A DNA stretch of 19,290 nt from Bryobacteraceae bacterium (GCA_030039005.1 JASHQT010000274.1:1-19290); one strand, 5' to 3'; counted from the first letter of the stretch, positions 1-8,915 are shown. The notes: generated by a model from the letters alone, not told the origin. Numbers and translations are program-made.

Positions 1-1103
1 TCTTCTCCGCCCCAATAAGTGGAGTAGACCAGGCTCTGGCTGGAATTGAACCACGACACAAACGCGTTGGGTCCGCCGCTGGTTCCGGGTTGCGTGGTTA
101 AATAGCCGTTCTGAATGGGGTAATTGCTGGAGCCGGTAGAGCCGGTCAGATACACATCGCCGGCCGGGCCCACGTACATCGCGCCGAAGTTCTCGTCCCC
201 CGTTCCGCCGAGATACGTGACATAAATCACTTGATCGCTGGCCGAAAGCTTGGGATTGACGATCGCGAAAAACAGGTCCTGGTCGCCGCCTTCGGTGCTC
301 TGGTACGAGGAGCCGACCAGCGGCAGGTCGGTGGACTGCGTTGTGCCGGCGATGTAGACCAGGCCGCTGGAGTCATGCCCGACTCCATAGGCCACGTTCT
401 GGTACAGTGCCGCGAAATACTGCGCGACCACCAGCACCGGGTCGATCACCAGCGCTCGCGAGCGGTCGTAGGCGCCCAGTTGAAAGCTGTACGATCCGTC
501 CGCATTCCTGCGATAGCGGCTGGCCACCATGTGCCGCGCGCCGTCAGCCCCGGTTTGATACGCCACCGGATGCCGCTGGATCAAGCTTGCCACGAGGTCG
601 CCATGGACATCGGGGTGAACGCCGGAGCCATCCAGCCGCAAACGGATGCGTTGCGGGTCGGCGCCGGGATGCACCGTGAGATCGTATTCCAGTTGCCCCG
701 CGTTCCCGTAGTAGTCGAGATCCACTCCCGGATACAACTGCGCCACCCGCACTCGGCCGTAGTTGGGAATCGCATGCCGCCATTGAGATGGATCGTTGCC
801 AAAATACAGATTGGTCTTGGACGGGAGCACTTGCTCGCCTTCAACGCGGGCGGCGCGATTGGCGCCCTCAAACTTCAGCCGAACATCCTTGTGTCCGCTC
901 CGCAGATCGGCCTGATCCGGCGTGAATTCGAAACGAAAACTCGCGCCGCGGGCGATGAACTTCGCGCCGGTATCAGGGTTCGTGGCGGCAGGCTCGAAAC
1001 GCAGCGGTGAGTCGGCGAGGATCCGGACGGGATTGCTGTCGGCGGCCGCGAGTGGCACGCAAACCGTAAGAGCGAAGACAGGAAAATAGTGTTTTAATTG
1101 CAT
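1..1103 (-). CDS. Secreted SBBP beta-propeller repeat protein, C-terminus cut off by window edge
   Basis: Translating the minus strand from the ATG at 1103 gives 367 codons with no stop before the window edge, so the gene is partial. Residues 1-21 are a signal peptide (MQLKHYFPVFALTVCVPLAA). Residues about 25-222 match the domain that precedes SBBP repeats in acidobacterial proteins, including GNDPSQW (102-108), YPGVDLDYYGN (124-134) and LEYDLTVHPGADP (138-150). Propeller-type repeats follow: GLVYIAGTTQSTDLP near 247, TYLGGTGDENF near 296 and GDVYLTGSTGSSNYP near 315. The family is predicted to be secreted or on the cell surface and to form a beta-propeller; the ligand is unknown. No Shine-Dalgarno sequence precedes the ATG. 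The gene diverges from the glycine-rich gene at 1284. Family call is confident; function is not known. Confidence 0.85.
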   Translation of the reverse strand, partial: MQLKHYFPVFALTVCVPLAAADSNPVRILADSPLRFEPAATNPDTGAKFIARGASFRFEFTPDQADLRSGHKDVRLKFEGANRAARVEGEQVLPSKTNLYFGNDPSQWRHAIPNYGRVRVAQLYPGVDLDYYGNAGQLEYDLTVHPGADPQRIRLRLDGSGVHPDVHGDLVASLIQRHPVAYQTGADGARHMVASRYRRNADGSYSFQLGAYDRSRALVIDPVLVVAQYFAALYQNVAYGVGHDSSGLVYIAGTTQSTDLPLVGSSYQSTEGGDQDLFFAIVNPKLSASDQVIYVTYLGGTGDENFGAMYVGPAGDVYLTGSTGSSNYPIQNGYLTTQPGTSGGPNAFVSWFNSSQSLVYSTYWGGE

Positions 1104-1283
1104 GACGAGACGAATGACGCTATCGACGTATCGTGGATCGAACAGGTTAACGAAAAAATGTAGCACGGCGCGCTTGTGCGCGTCTTGCCGTTACCACGCC
1201 CGTTACAAAAGTTCACACTGCCTGAAGACACTGACAATGAGTTTATCGTAACGCGGCGATTCCGCATAACGTCAGCTAACTAA
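1104..1283. other. Divergent intergenic region between SBBP and glycine-rich genes
   Basis: These 180 bases lie between two divergent starts and must hold both promoters. I could not assign convincing -35/-10 pairs to either gene. The only clear structure is a CGCGC-TTGT-GCGCG hairpin at 1169-1182. No coding potential or Shine-Dalgarno sequence was seen before either start. Confidence 0.5.
1169..1182. repeat. Short GC palindrome CGCGCTTGTGCGCG
   Basis: A perfect 5-bp inverted repeat (CGCGC/GCGCG) flanks a 4-base loop. A nearly identical 14-mer, differing only at its two central bases, lies at 13899-13912 in another intergenic region. It has no T-run, so it is not an intrinsic terminator. It may be a repeated palindrome or protein site, or chance in a GC-rich genome. 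Confidence 0.35.
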
Positions 1284-2174
1284 ATGATTTCCACCAGAGT
1301 TTTGCAAATCGGCGTCGCGGGTACGGCGTGCGCCGTGATGCTATTCGCTTCCGATTTCTGGAAGACGAAGGACTCGTCGCAATGGGATAGCGACGAGGTC
1401 AACAAGATGCTCAGCGATTCTCCCTGGGCGAAAGCGAAGACAGTGCAGCCGGAAGGGCAACAGCAGAGGCGCGGATTCGGACGGCGAGGAGGGTTTGGAT
1501 TCCCCGGCGGCGGCTATCCAGGCGGTGGGTACCCCGGCGGCGGTTATCCGGGCGGCGGTTACCCAGGCGGCGGCTATCCGGGCGGAGGCGGCGGCTACCC
1601 GAATGGCGGTGGTGGCGGGTATCCCAATGGGGGCGGCGGCAACAATGGCGATCCGTCGCTCAACGAGCCGATGAATCTGACCATTCGTTGGGAAAGCGCC
1701 GCGCCCGTCCAACAAGCGCTCATGCACCAAGGCGCGTCGGCGGCCGATGAGTTCAAAGCCAGCTCCGACGCGAGCCAGAAATATTACGTGATCGAAGTGC
1801 TCGGTCTGCGCCTACCGGCTCGAAGCCAGTCCAACCGCGGCGGCGTGGTGGATGCCGACGATCCCAATGCCGGCAACGGGAATGGAAACGACAGCCAGAA
1901 CAGCCGAAACGCCGATCGGCAAAACGACGCTTTGCGGTCCCAACTGCTGGATGCCGCGCAGCTTGCGCCCAAAGGCAAAGCTTCCATTTACGCGCAGGAC
2001 GTGCAGATCGTCGGTCCCGGCGGCATCGATGGCGTGCGCTTCCTGTTCCCGCGCACCAATCCGATCGCCGGCAATGACAAGGAAGTCGATTTCATTCTCA
2101 ATGTGCGCCGCATCAAGGTGGAAGAGAAGTTCAAGCTGAGCGACATGCAGTACGAAGGCAAGCTCGCGATTTAG
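1284..2174 (+). CDS. Exported glycine-rich protein with PGGGY pentapeptide repeats
   Basis: This is a 296-residue protein of unknown function. The N-terminus (ISTRVLQIGVAGTACAVMLF) is a hydrophobic export signal. It is followed by SSQWDSDEVNKMLSDSPWAKAK (residues 31-52), a W...SPWAK block I recall from many acidobacterial secreted proteins. Residues 74-98 are five exact PGGGY pentads, then looser PGGGGGY, PNGGGGGY and PNGGGG units to about 119. Residues about 125-296 are a non-repetitive domain with an Asn/Asp/Gly-rich insert near 187-215. The mature protein probably acts outside the cytoplasm. The ATG at 1284 is chosen because it gives the signal peptide; no Shine-Dalgarno sequence is visible. 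The stop lies one base from the stop of the convergent permease gene. Confidence 0.8.
   Translation: MISTRVLQIGVAGTACAVMLFASDFWKTKDSSQWDSDEVNKMLSDSPWAKAKTVQPEGQQQRRGFGRRGGFGFPGGGYPGGGYPGGGYPGGGYPGGGYPGGGGGYPNGGGGGYPNGGGGNNGDPSLNEPMNLTIRWESAAPVQQALMHQGASAADEFKASSDASQKYYVIEVLGLRLPARSQSNRGGVVDADDPNAGNGNGNDSQNSRNADRQNDALRSQLLDAAQLAPKGKASIYAQDVQIVGPGGIDGVRFLFPRTNPIAGNDKEVDFILNVRRIKVEEKFKLSDMQYEGKLAI
1503..1640 (+). repeat. In-frame glycine-rich tandem repeat (15-bp unit, PGGGY)
   Basis: The DNA encodes five consecutive PGGGY pentads (15-bp period) and then three longer degenerate units. Synonymous codons vary between copies (tat/tac, ggc/ggt, cca/ccc/ccg), so the repeat is conserved more clearly as protein than as DNA. 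Copy number could still vary between strains by slippage. Confidence 0.85.
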
Positions 2175-2175
2175 C

Positions 2176-4839
2176 CTATTCGTCTCTGAGCACCGCGATC
2201 GGATCTACTTGCGCGGCGCGCCGCGCGGGAACCAGCGCCGCGAGTATGGCCACGGCCAGCAGGATTGGAGCGATCGCTCCATACAGCGCCGGGCCGACAC
2301 GCTCGCTCAACGGATACGACGCGGCCAGCATTCGTCCGGCGCCCGCGCTGAGCGCCAGGCCGATGAGTAGGCCGAAGATCACCGGCAGCACGCCTTGCCA
2401 CAGCACCATCTTCACCACATCGGCGCCTTCCGCTCCCACCGCCATGCGGATTCCGATTTCGCGCCTGCGCCGGCTCACGGTGTAAGAGATCAAAGCATAA
2501 AGCCCGGCCAGTGCGATGGCGACGCCCATGCATCCCATCCCGCCGACGATTTCCACCGTCACCTGGGCGAGGCTGGTGGCGCGGGCGTAATAGTGCTCCT
2601 CCATCGTGTGAACGTCGTAGATCGGCATGTTTGGATCCAGCCGGTGGACGGCCGCGCGCAACGGTGCAAGCAGGCTGGCCGATTCTCCCTCCGATTGCGC
2701 CACCAGGTACATCCGAAGCGAAGGGCGCTGGCGATACGGAAAATACACAAAGTCGGTCGGCCCCTCACCGATATGCAGATACCGGCTGTTGCGCGCGACG
2801 CCCACGATCTGGACCCATCCTGCGTTATCGTTCCCCAACCAGAAGCGCTTGCCCAAGGGATCCTGCCCGGGCCAATAGTGCTCTGCGAGCGTCTGGTTCA
2901 CCACCGCCACGCGCGGAGCTTCGGCCGTATCGGTGGCGAGAAATCCCCGGCCGCGAAGAATCGAGATATCCAGTGTCTCGAAGTAGTGTTCATCGGTGTT
3001 GCAGGAATATACCATGGCGCTCGATTGGCCCGCGCGAAAGTGGTGGCCTTCCGGCACAATGAACGATACGTCGGGCGACCAGACGGGAGTAACGGAGGTG
3101 AGCGTGGCCGATTCCACGCCCGCAGTGCCGCGCGCCTCGCGTTCCAGGCGCTCGAAGAAATTCTCGGCTTGCGCTGGGCTGTAGCCCGCCAGACGGGGAT
3201 CGAAGCGCAGGATCAAAATGTGGCTGGTCCGGAAGCCCATGCGCTCGCTCAACTCGTGTTCGAACATCCGGTACGCAAAGGCGGCGAGGGTCACCAGGAG
3301 CAGCGAAACGGCCACCTGCGTCGCAACCAGCAGATGGCGTCCCCACATGCGCGCTCCGGATTGGGATCCTCCGCCGCTGGTCTTGAGCGCGGTCGCCAGA
3401 TTGGTACGCGTCGTTTCGAGTGCCGGCACCAATCCAAACAGCACCGCGCTGAGGATCGCGACGGCCAGGCTGAAGGCGAGTACGCGTTCGTCGATTTCCA
3501 CCCGCGGCACGAAATCGGTATCGCTCGGGTACTGGACCTGGCGCAGCAGCGCGATGGCCGCGTTCGCCACCGGCAAACCGAGGATGCCGCCGGCGCCGGC
3601 GATCAGCAGAGCCTCGGTGAGCAATTGACGGATCAGGCGCGTGCGTCCTGCTCCAATCGACATGCGCAGGGCGATTTCGCGCGCCCGCACCGGCGCCCGG
3701 CTGGTGAGTAGTCCGGCGACGTTGGCGCAGGCGATGATCAGCACTCCCGCGGCCAGCAGCGTCAGGATCGCCACCAGGCCCGCATTCACGGGATTTTCCA
3801 TTACATCGGTCTGGAACTGCGTGCGGACTTTCAAGCCTTGATTTGCGTTGGTGTCCGGGTACGCACGGCTCAGATCGTTGGCGATTCCGTTAAGCTCCGC
3901 CTGCGCGTGCGCGAGCGATACACCGGGTTTCAAGCGGCCCTTGACGCGCAGAGTCCAATCGTCGCGGGCTTCGATCATTCGAGAATCGCCAGTGAGCCGC
4001 GGCCACATCATCAGCGGAACATAGAACGCCGGCCGGCGATACTTGTCGGGACCGGAGAAGTTCTCGGGTGCGACGCCAATCACGCTGAAGTCGACGCCGC
4101 CGATTTTCACATGGCGACCGACGATCGCGGGATCGGAGCCGAGCGCCTCCCAGAATCCGTGGCTCAGGACGACCACCGCATCGCGCCCGGAAACGCGGTC
4201 CTCATCGGCCCGGAACGTGCGCCCCCATTGCGGCGCCACGCCTAACACATCGAAAAAATTTCCGCTGACCGCCATGCCGGAGGCTATTTGAGGATTCGTT
4301 CCGCTTCGAGCCGCGAATCCGGCGGTGACCGCGGCGAACGCGAGCACTCCGCGAAAGCTGGTGCTGCGATCCCGAATGTCGACGTAGTTGGGAAAAGACG
4401 TTAAGCTCCAACGGAAATCGCCGCCCGCGAAGTTCGAGCCGATATTCACCAGCTCATTCGGGTGCGATACCGGCAGCGGACGCAGCAGCATGGCGTCCGC
4501 CGCGCTGAACATGGCGGTGTTCGCGCCGGTGCCGAGTGCGAGCGAGATCACCGCCACCGCTGTGAATCCCGGGTTCTTGACGAACATCCGGCCGCCGTGG
4601 CGCAGGTCCTGGAGAAATGATTCCAGCCATGCCAGTACGTTGGCTTCGCGCGCCCGTTCCCGGACGAGCGGACGGTTGCCGAAGCGGCGCGCAGCGTCCG
4701 CGCTTGCATGTTCGGCGGACATTCCCGCGCGCATGTTGTCCCGTGTCCTGGCGTCGAGGTGAAACTGAAGCTCTTCGTCCAATTCGCGGTCAAGGGCGCG
4801 CCTGCGAAACAGATTCGAGAATCGGGTCAACCAGGGCAT
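2176..4839 (-). CDS. ADOP-family MacB/FtsX-type ABC transporter permease
   Basis: This 887-residue membrane protein belongs to the acidobacterial duplicated orphan permease family. Residues about 8-65 form the cytoplasmic permease-prefix domain ([20 protein letters not shown]). A first membrane helix follows at about 92-112, with the typical [23 protein letters not shown] block, then a periplasmic MacB-like core domain. Three FtsX helices lie near 355-480 ([24 protein letters not shown] onward). The pattern then repeats: a helix near 505-525, a second periplasmic domain to about 760, and a C-terminal FtsX block ending [18 protein letters not shown]. MacB relatives couple ATP hydrolysis in the cytoplasm to movement of the periplasmic domains; the substrate here is unknown and no ATPase gene is adjacent. 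It lies 6 bases after the padR-type gene with a weak GAAGG before its ATG, so the two form an operon. Confidence 0.93.
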   Translation of the reverse strand: MPWLTRFSNLFRRRALDRELDEELQFHLDARTRDNMRAGMSAEHASADAARRFGNRPLVRERAREANVLAWLESFLQDLRHGGRMFVKNPGFTAVAVISLALGTGANTAMFSAADAMLLRPLPVSHPNELVNIGSNFAGGDFRWSLTSFPNYVDIRDRSTSFRGVLAFAAVTAGFAARSGTNPQIASGMAVSGNFFDVLGVAPQWGRTFRADEDRVSGRDAVVVLSHGFWEALGSDPAIVGRHVKIGGVDFSVIGVAPENFSGPDKYRRPAFYVPLMMWPRLTGDSRMIEARDDWTLRVKGRLKPGVSLAHAQAELNGIANDLSRAYPDTNANQGLKVRTQFQTDVMENPVNAGLVAILTLLAAGVLIIACANVAGLLTSRAPVRAREIALRMSIGAGRTRLIRQLLTEALLIAGAGGILGLPVANAAIALLRQVQYPSDTDFVPRVEIDERVLAFSLAVAILSAVLFGLVPALETTRTNLATALKTSGGGSQSGARMWGRHLLVATQVAVSLLLVTLAAFAYRMFEHELSERMGFRTSHILILRFDPRLAGYSPAQAENFFERLEREARGTAGVESATLTSVTPVWSPDVSFIVPEGHHFRAGQSSAMVYSCNTDEHYFETLDISILRGRGFLATDTAEAPRVAVVNQTLAEHYWPGQDPLGKRFWLGNDNAGWVQIVGVARNSRYLHIGEGPTDFVYFPYRQRPSLRMYLVAQSEGESASLLAPLRAAVHRLDPNMPIYDVHTMEEHYYARATSLAQVTVEIVGGMGCMGVAIALAGLYALISYTVSRRRREIGIRMAVGAEGADVVKMVLWQGVLPVIFGLLIGLALSAGAGRMLAASYPLSERVGPALYGAIAPILLAVAILAALVPARRAAQVDPIAVLRDE

Positions 4840-4845
4840 GAGCCT

Positions 4846-5184
4846 TCACTCGGAGAACTGGAGCACGCGCGCCACCGCGCCGGTGAGCGCCGTCCAATTC
4901 TTCTCCTCCTCGGTAAGTTGCCTCCTTCCAGCGGCCGTGATGGCGTAGTAGCGCGCGCGGCGATTGTTCTCCGATGCTCCCCATTCCGCCTTCAACCATC
5001 CGGCTTGCGTCATCCGGTGCAGGGCGGGGTACAGCGAGCCTTCCTCGATCCGCAGCGCCTCGCCCGAAACCTGCTGGACGTGCAGCGTGATCCCGTAGCC
5101 GTGCCTGCGCCCGCGCGATGCCAGCGTCTTGAGCACCAGCAGATCGAGCGTTCCTTGCAGACGATCGTTGGTATGTTTGGGCAT
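4846..5184 (-). CDS. PadR-family transcriptional regulator
   Basis: This 112-residue winged-helix repressor begins MPKHTNDRLQGTLDLLVLKTL. It contains the PadR hallmarks GYGITLHVQQVSG, EEGSLYPALHRMTQAGWLKAEW and RARYYAITAAGRRQL, with a short C-terminal helix. A reading frame extends 43 codons further upstream, but the ATG at 5184 matches the normal family start, and the longer form would read through the promoter and operator. PadR genes directly upstream of ADOP permeases are a standard acidobacterial arrangement, so it probably represses its own operon in response to an unknown ligand. A perfect palindrome at 5192-5207 is the likely operator. Confidence 0.93.
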   Translation of the reverse strand: MPKHTNDRLQGTLDLLVLKTLASRGRRHGYGITLHVQQVSGEALRIEEGSLYPALHRMTQAGWLKAEWGASENNRRARYYAITAAGRRQLTEEEKNWTALTGAVARVLQFSE

Positions 5185-5191
5185 GCCGCTT

Positions 5192-5207
5192 CTATAGCCA
5201 GCTATAG
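5192..5207. promoter_or_regulatory. Palindromic operator for the PadR-type regulator
   Basis: CTATAGCCAGCTATAG is a perfect 7-bp inverted repeat (CTATAGC/GCTATAG) around a 2-base centre. It lies 7 bases before the padR-type ATG and covers the transcription start predicted from the adjacent promoter (about 5205), a position suited to repression. Autoregulation is inferred. Confidence 0.7.
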
Positions 5208-5211
5208 GAGC

Positions 5212-5240
5212 ATTCTGCGCGAGAATCGGGCCTTTGTCAA
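5212..5240 (-). promoter_or_regulatory. Sigma-70-type promoter of the padR-permease operon
   Basis: On the minus strand a perfect TTGACA (-35, 5240-5235) is followed after 17 bases by CAGAAT (-10, 5217-5212, four of six consensus bases). The predicted start near 5205 falls inside the operator palindrome and gives a leader of about 20 bases without a good Shine-Dalgarno sequence. Confidence 0.6.
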
Positions 5241-5362
5241 GCGCCGTGTGGAGTTGCTCCCCCCAAGGCCCAAGGCAGCGCATTTGCGCTGGACAGGCCA
5301 TATGAGACACCATATTGGCTAACGCTCCCGATTCGGCTCTAACCGCCCCAAGCCTGGACTCT

Positions 5363-7126
5363 ATGCCTGATCAAACGGACAATGGCCGCCGCAGGCCGCC
5401 GCGCAAACCCTCGCAACCCAGCCTGTTGCCGCTGCTGAAGCCTTACGGGTTCTCGGTCGCGATCCTGGTCCTTCTTACCATCATCGGAAACGCCTTGAAC
5501 CTGGTGGTCCCCGAGATCATTTCGCACGCCATTGATGCGTACACGCAGCGCCGATTTGTGCTGCACACCGTGGTCATGCAATTCGTGCTGGTCGGATGCG
5601 GGGTGTTTCTCCTGGCCTACGCGCAGGCCGGATTTCAAACCTGGACCGCCGAACGGGTGGCCAAAGGCCTGCGAACGGGCTTGGCCGCCAAGATATCCAC
5701 GCAATCCTTCGCCTGGGTGGAGCAAGTGACGCCCGCCAAGCTGCTCACCAATTTGACCTCCGACGTGGATGCGATCAAGATGTTCGTCTCGCTGGCGATC
5801 GCCTCCATCATCTCCTCCGTGCTGTTGATCGCGGGCGCCAGCGTCCTGCTGCTGAGCATCAACTGGCGCTTGGCGCTCGCCATTCTGGGCGTGGTTCCTT
5901 TCATCGGCATCACGTTTCAAATGGTTCTGCGCAAGGTCCGCGCGCTGTTCCGCAAAGGGCAGGAGGCCATCGATTGGCTGAATCGCGTGATCAACGAAAG
6001 CATTATGGGCGCCGCGCTGATCCGCCTGCTGAACACGCAGCAGATCGAAGCGCAGAAGTTCCTGGCCGCGAACACCGAAGCGCGCGACATCAGCCTCAAC
6101 ATCCTGCGCCTGTTCGCCAGCCTGATCCCGGTCATCACGCTCGCCACCAACATCGCGACCGTAATCATCGTGCAACTGGGCGGCTACTACACGATGGTGG
6201 GAAGCATGAGCCTGGGCCAATTCACCGCCTTCTATTCGTACCTGGCGATCCTGATCTTCCCCATTATCCTGATTGGCTTCATGAGCAACATCATCGCGCA
6301 GGCTTCGGCGTCTTACGCGCGCATCAACACCGTGTTGGAGGCGCCCGAAGGCGACCGAGGCGGCGATCTGGTGGCCGATCTGCGCGGCGATGTATCGGTG
6401 AGCGCGGTCTCACTTTCCTACGGCGAGAAGGCCGTTCTCAAGGACGTTTCGTTTGACGTGCCGGCGGGCACCAGAACCGCCATTATCGGACCCACCGCCG
6501 CCGGAAAAACGCAGCTTCTATACTTGCTGATCGGATTGCTGAACCCTTCCTCGGGCGCCGTCGCTTACGACGGCGAGCCGATCGGCGCTTATCAAAAAGA
6601 AAGCCTGCATCGCCAGGTCGGCTTTGTCTTTCAGGACAGCATCATCTTCAACCTGACGCTGCGCGAGAACATCGCCTTCAACACCAGCGTCTCCGGGCCC
6701 GATCTCGAAAAGGCCATCGCCACCGCGGAGTTGCACGATTTCATCGACAGCCTTCCGGAGGGGCTGGACACCGTGGTCTCCGAGCGCGGCGCCAGTCTTT
6801 CGGGCGGCCAGAAGCAGCGCATCATGTTGGCGCGCGCGTTGGCTCTCAACCCGCGCGTATTGCTGCTGGACGATTTTACCGCGCGCGTGGACAGCACCAC
6901 CGAGCGCGCCATTCTAGACAACGTACAGCGCAACTATCCCGGCATCACGCTCATCTCGGTGACGCAGAAGATCGCCTCCGTATTCGACTACGATCAGATT
7001 GTTCTGTTGATGGAAGGCGAGGTGCTCGCTAAGAGCACGCACGCCGAACTGATGGAGACATCCCCGGAATACGTCCAACTCTACGAGTCGCAGCGGAGCA
7101 CCAGCCACTATGAAGTACAAGCTTGA
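5363..7126 (+). CDS. ABC exporter half-transporter with degenerate ATP site (subunit A)
   Basis: This is a type IV exporter half-transporter of 587 residues: six membrane helices (about residues 30-315) followed by a nucleotide-binding domain. Motifs are Walker A GPTAAGKT (376-383), Q-loop Q424, a perfect signature LSGGQ (479-483) and Walker B VLLLDD. The catalytic Glu after Walker B is Asp504, and the switch-loop His is replaced by Gln535 (SVTQK). These are the changes seen in the non-catalytic partner of heterodimeric exporters such as TM287/288 and BmrC/BmrD. The ATG at 5363 is preferred; a TTG at 5315 would add 16 residues, and neither has a good Shine-Dalgarno sequence. It overlaps the next gene by 17 bases, so the subunits are probably co-translated. 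Likely a drug or lipid exporter; substrate unknown. Confidence 0.92.
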   Translation: MPDQTDNGRRRPPRKPSQPSLLPLLKPYGFSVAILVLLTIIGNALNLVVPEIISHAIDAYTQRRFVLHTVVMQFVLVGCGVFLLAYAQAGFQTWTAERVAKGLRTGLAAKISTQSFAWVEQVTPAKLLTNLTSDVDAIKMFVSLAIASIISSVLLIAGASVLLLSINWRLALAILGVVPFIGITFQMVLRKVRALFRKGQEAIDWLNRVINESIMGAALIRLLNTQQIEAQKFLAANTEARDISLNILRLFASLIPVITLATNIATVIIVQLGGYYTMVGSMSLGQFTAFYSYLAILIFPIILIGFMSNIIAQASASYARINTVLEAPEGDRGGDLVADLRGDVSVSAVSLSYGEKAVLKDVSFDVPAGTRTAIIGPTAAGKTQLLYLLIGLLNPSSGAVAYDGEPIGAYQKESLHRQVGFVFQDSIIFNLTLRENIAFNTSVSGPDLEKAIATAELHDFIDSLPEGLDTVVSERGASLSGGQKQRIMLARALALNPRVLLLDDFTARVDSTTERAILDNVQRNYPGITLISVTQKIASVFDYDQIVLLMEGEVLAKSTHAELMETSPEYVQLYESQRSTSHYEVQA

Positions 7127-8864
7127 ACTCGCGCAGCGCCCGCACAAGCGATCCTTGCGGGAATACGCGGAGAAGTTTCTGCCGCTGTTCGCCGGCGAAA
7201 AAGGCGCCTCCATCGGCGCGCTCGCGGCCATCGTGCTCACGTCGCTCTCCAGCTTGATCGCGCCGGTCCTCATCAGCCGCATTATCGACAAAGATATCCA
7301 GGGCAAAAATCTGCATCGCCTTACTCTGGACTCGCTGGTAGTGCTGGCTGTCTACGCCGCCGGCGGCGTTGCGAATTACCTGCAAGTGAAAACCATGGGC
7401 GGCATCGGCCGGCGGGTCCTGTTTCACTTGCGCAATCAGATCTTCCTGAAGCTGCAGGATCTGCCCGTGGCGTTCTTCAACGAGAACAAAGCCGGCGACC
7501 TGATTTCGCGCGTGAATAACGACACCGACAAGCTCAACCAGTTCGTCTCGCAGGCGCTGATGCAGTTTGTCAGCTCGGTGTTTCTCATCACCGGCGCGGC
7601 CATCTTTCTGGTGGCCTCCAATGTCAAGCTGGGGCTCGCGGCGCTGGCGCCGGCGCTGGGGGTGCTGGTCATCACGCGCGCCACCGCGGCCTGGATCAAG
7701 AAGAAGAACCTGGAAAGCTTGCAATCGCTCGGCGGAATGAGCTCGGAGGTTCAGGAGAGTCTCAACAATTTCAAAGTGATCGTCGCGTTCAATCGCGTGG
7801 ACTACTTTCGTTCGAAATTCGAGGCCGCGAATCAGCGGAATTATTCGGCCTCCACGCGCGCGGGCATTGCCAACAACGTCTTCATGCCGCTCTACGGCCT
7901 GGCGCACCAAATGGCCCAGCTCATGGTGATCGGCTACGGAATCTATCAGGTCCAGTCCGGACAGGCGACGATCGGTTTGCTGGTCGGCTTTCTGATGTAC
8001 GTGAATAATCTCTACGGTCCTTTGCGCCAGTTGGCCACGGTTTGGGCTTCGTTCCAGATGGCGCTGGCCGCGCTGGACCGCATTTCGGAAGTACTGGCGC
8101 TCGAATCCGATCTGCCTGTGATGGCAGGTCCCGCGGCGGCGCCGGATTCGGCGCTCGAGTTTCGCGGTGTCCGGTTCCACTACCCCAACGGCAAAGAGGT
8201 GCTGCGCGAAATCAGCTTCCAGATGAAGACCGGAAAATCGTATGCCTTGGTGGGGCCGACCGGGGGCGGCAAAACCACGACGGCGAACCTCATGGCGCGG
8301 CTCTATGATCCAACGCAAGGCGCGGTTCTGTTGCAGGGGCGCGACATTCGCTCCTACACGCCGGAGGAGCGCACGCGCAAGATCGGCTTTATATTGCAAG
8401 ATCCGTTTTTGTTTAGCGGCTCCGTACGGGACAATATCGTCTACGGCAACGACGCGTTCAGCGGCCATTCGAGCGAGCAAATGGCGGCGGTGCTGGAACG
8501 GTTTAACCTGTCCTCGCTGGTCTCGCGTTTTCCCGAAGGCCTGGAGACCAAAGTCACCAACGCCGGCAACAGCATCAGTCTGGGCCAGAAGCAGCTGATT
8601 GCCTTCATGCGCGCGGTGCTACGAAGCCCGGACCTGCTGATCCTGGACGAAGCCACCGCCAACATCGACACGGTCACCGAGGAGTTGTTGCAGGACATAC
8701 TGCTCAAGCTGCCGGACACCACCACGCGCGTCATCATCGCGCATCGCCTGAATACGATTGAGAATGTCGATCAGATTTTCTTCGTGAACTCGGGGGAGAT
8801 CGCCCTAGCCGGGTCGATGGAACATGCGGTGGACATGTTGCTGCACCAGAAGCGCGCGAGCTAA
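7110..8864 (+). CDS. ABC exporter half-transporter with catalytic ATP site (subunit B)
   Basis: This 584-residue half-transporter pairs with the preceding gene. Membrane helices span about residues 33-320, including a coupling region with FFNENKAGDLISRVNNDTDK (122-141). The nucleotide-binding domain has Walker A GPTGGGKT (382-389), Q-loop Q430, Walker B LLILDE with catalytic Glu514, and switch His545 (IIAHRLNTI). Its signature is ISLGQ (489-493) instead of LSGGQ. In a dimer this weak signature would face the weak Walker B site of subunit A, while the intact LSGGQ of subunit A faces the intact site here. The start overlaps the upstream gene by 17 bases, with GGAG 11 bases before the ATG. Expected to act in the cytoplasmic membrane as a multidrug-type or lipid exporter. 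Confidence 0.94.
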   Translation: MKYKLELAQRPHKRSLREYAEKFLPLFAGEKGASIGALAAIVLTSLSSLIAPVLISRIIDKDIQGKNLHRLTLDSLVVLAVYAAGGVANYLQVKTMGGIGRRVLFHLRNQIFLKLQDLPVAFFNENKAGDLISRVNNDTDKLNQFVSQALMQFVSSVFLITGAAIFLVASNVKLGLAALAPALGVLVITRATAAWIKKKNLESLQSLGGMSSEVQESLNNFKVIVAFNRVDYFRSKFEAANQRNYSASTRAGIANNVFMPLYGLAHQMAQLMVIGYGIYQVQSGQATIGLLVGFLMYVNNLYGPLRQLATVWASFQMALAALDRISEVLALESDLPVMAGPAAAPDSALEFRGVRFHYPNGKEVLREISFQMKTGKSYALVGPTGGGKTTTANLMARLYDPTQGAVLLQGRDIRSYTPEERTRKIGFILQDPFLFSGSVRDNIVYGNDAFSGHSSEQMAAVLERFNLSSLVSRFPEGLETKVTNAGNSISLGQKQLIAFMRAVLRSPDLLILDEATANIDTVTEELLQDILLKLPDTTTRVIIAHRLNTIENVDQIFFVNSGEIALAGSMEHAVDMLLHQKRAS

Positions 8865-8901
8865 TAACGCTCGGCACTCTGGCGCGCTCCCGGCCCTGTG
8901 G

Positions 8902-8907
8902 CACAAT
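8902..8907 (+). promoter_or_regulatory. Possible -10 element CACAAT before the peptidase gene
   Basis: CACAAT matches four of six -10 consensus bases and ends 8 bases before the ATG at 8916, which would give an almost leaderless mRNA. No convincing -35 is present and there is no Shine-Dalgarno sequence. The same hexamer lies in the same position before the antitoxin gene at 11067. Confidence 0.35.
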
Positions 8908-8915
8908 CGAAACAT

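Noticed and set aside
231..1010. 259-codon plus-strand open frame at the left edge
   Set aside because: Antisense to the truncated SBBP gene, whose minus-strand translation gives a signal peptide and clear family motifs.
2395..3711. 438-codon plus-strand open frame
   Set aside because: Antisense to the well-supported ADOP permease; Arg/His/Gly-rich without domain features.
5185..5313. 43-codon N-terminal extension of the PadR-type regulator
   Set aside because: It would translate the promoter and operator region, and the family start matches the internal ATG at 5184.
5298..5315. CCATAT direct repeat before the ABC gene
   Set aside because: Two six-base copies 12 bp apart are too short to separate from chance, and no promoter elements fit around them.
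7029..8480. Long 483-codon open frame on the minus strand
   Set aside because: It lies antisense to the ABC subunit B gene, whose product has all expected motifs. The frame has biased, charge-rich composition typical of the opposite strand of a high-GC gene and no recognisable domain.
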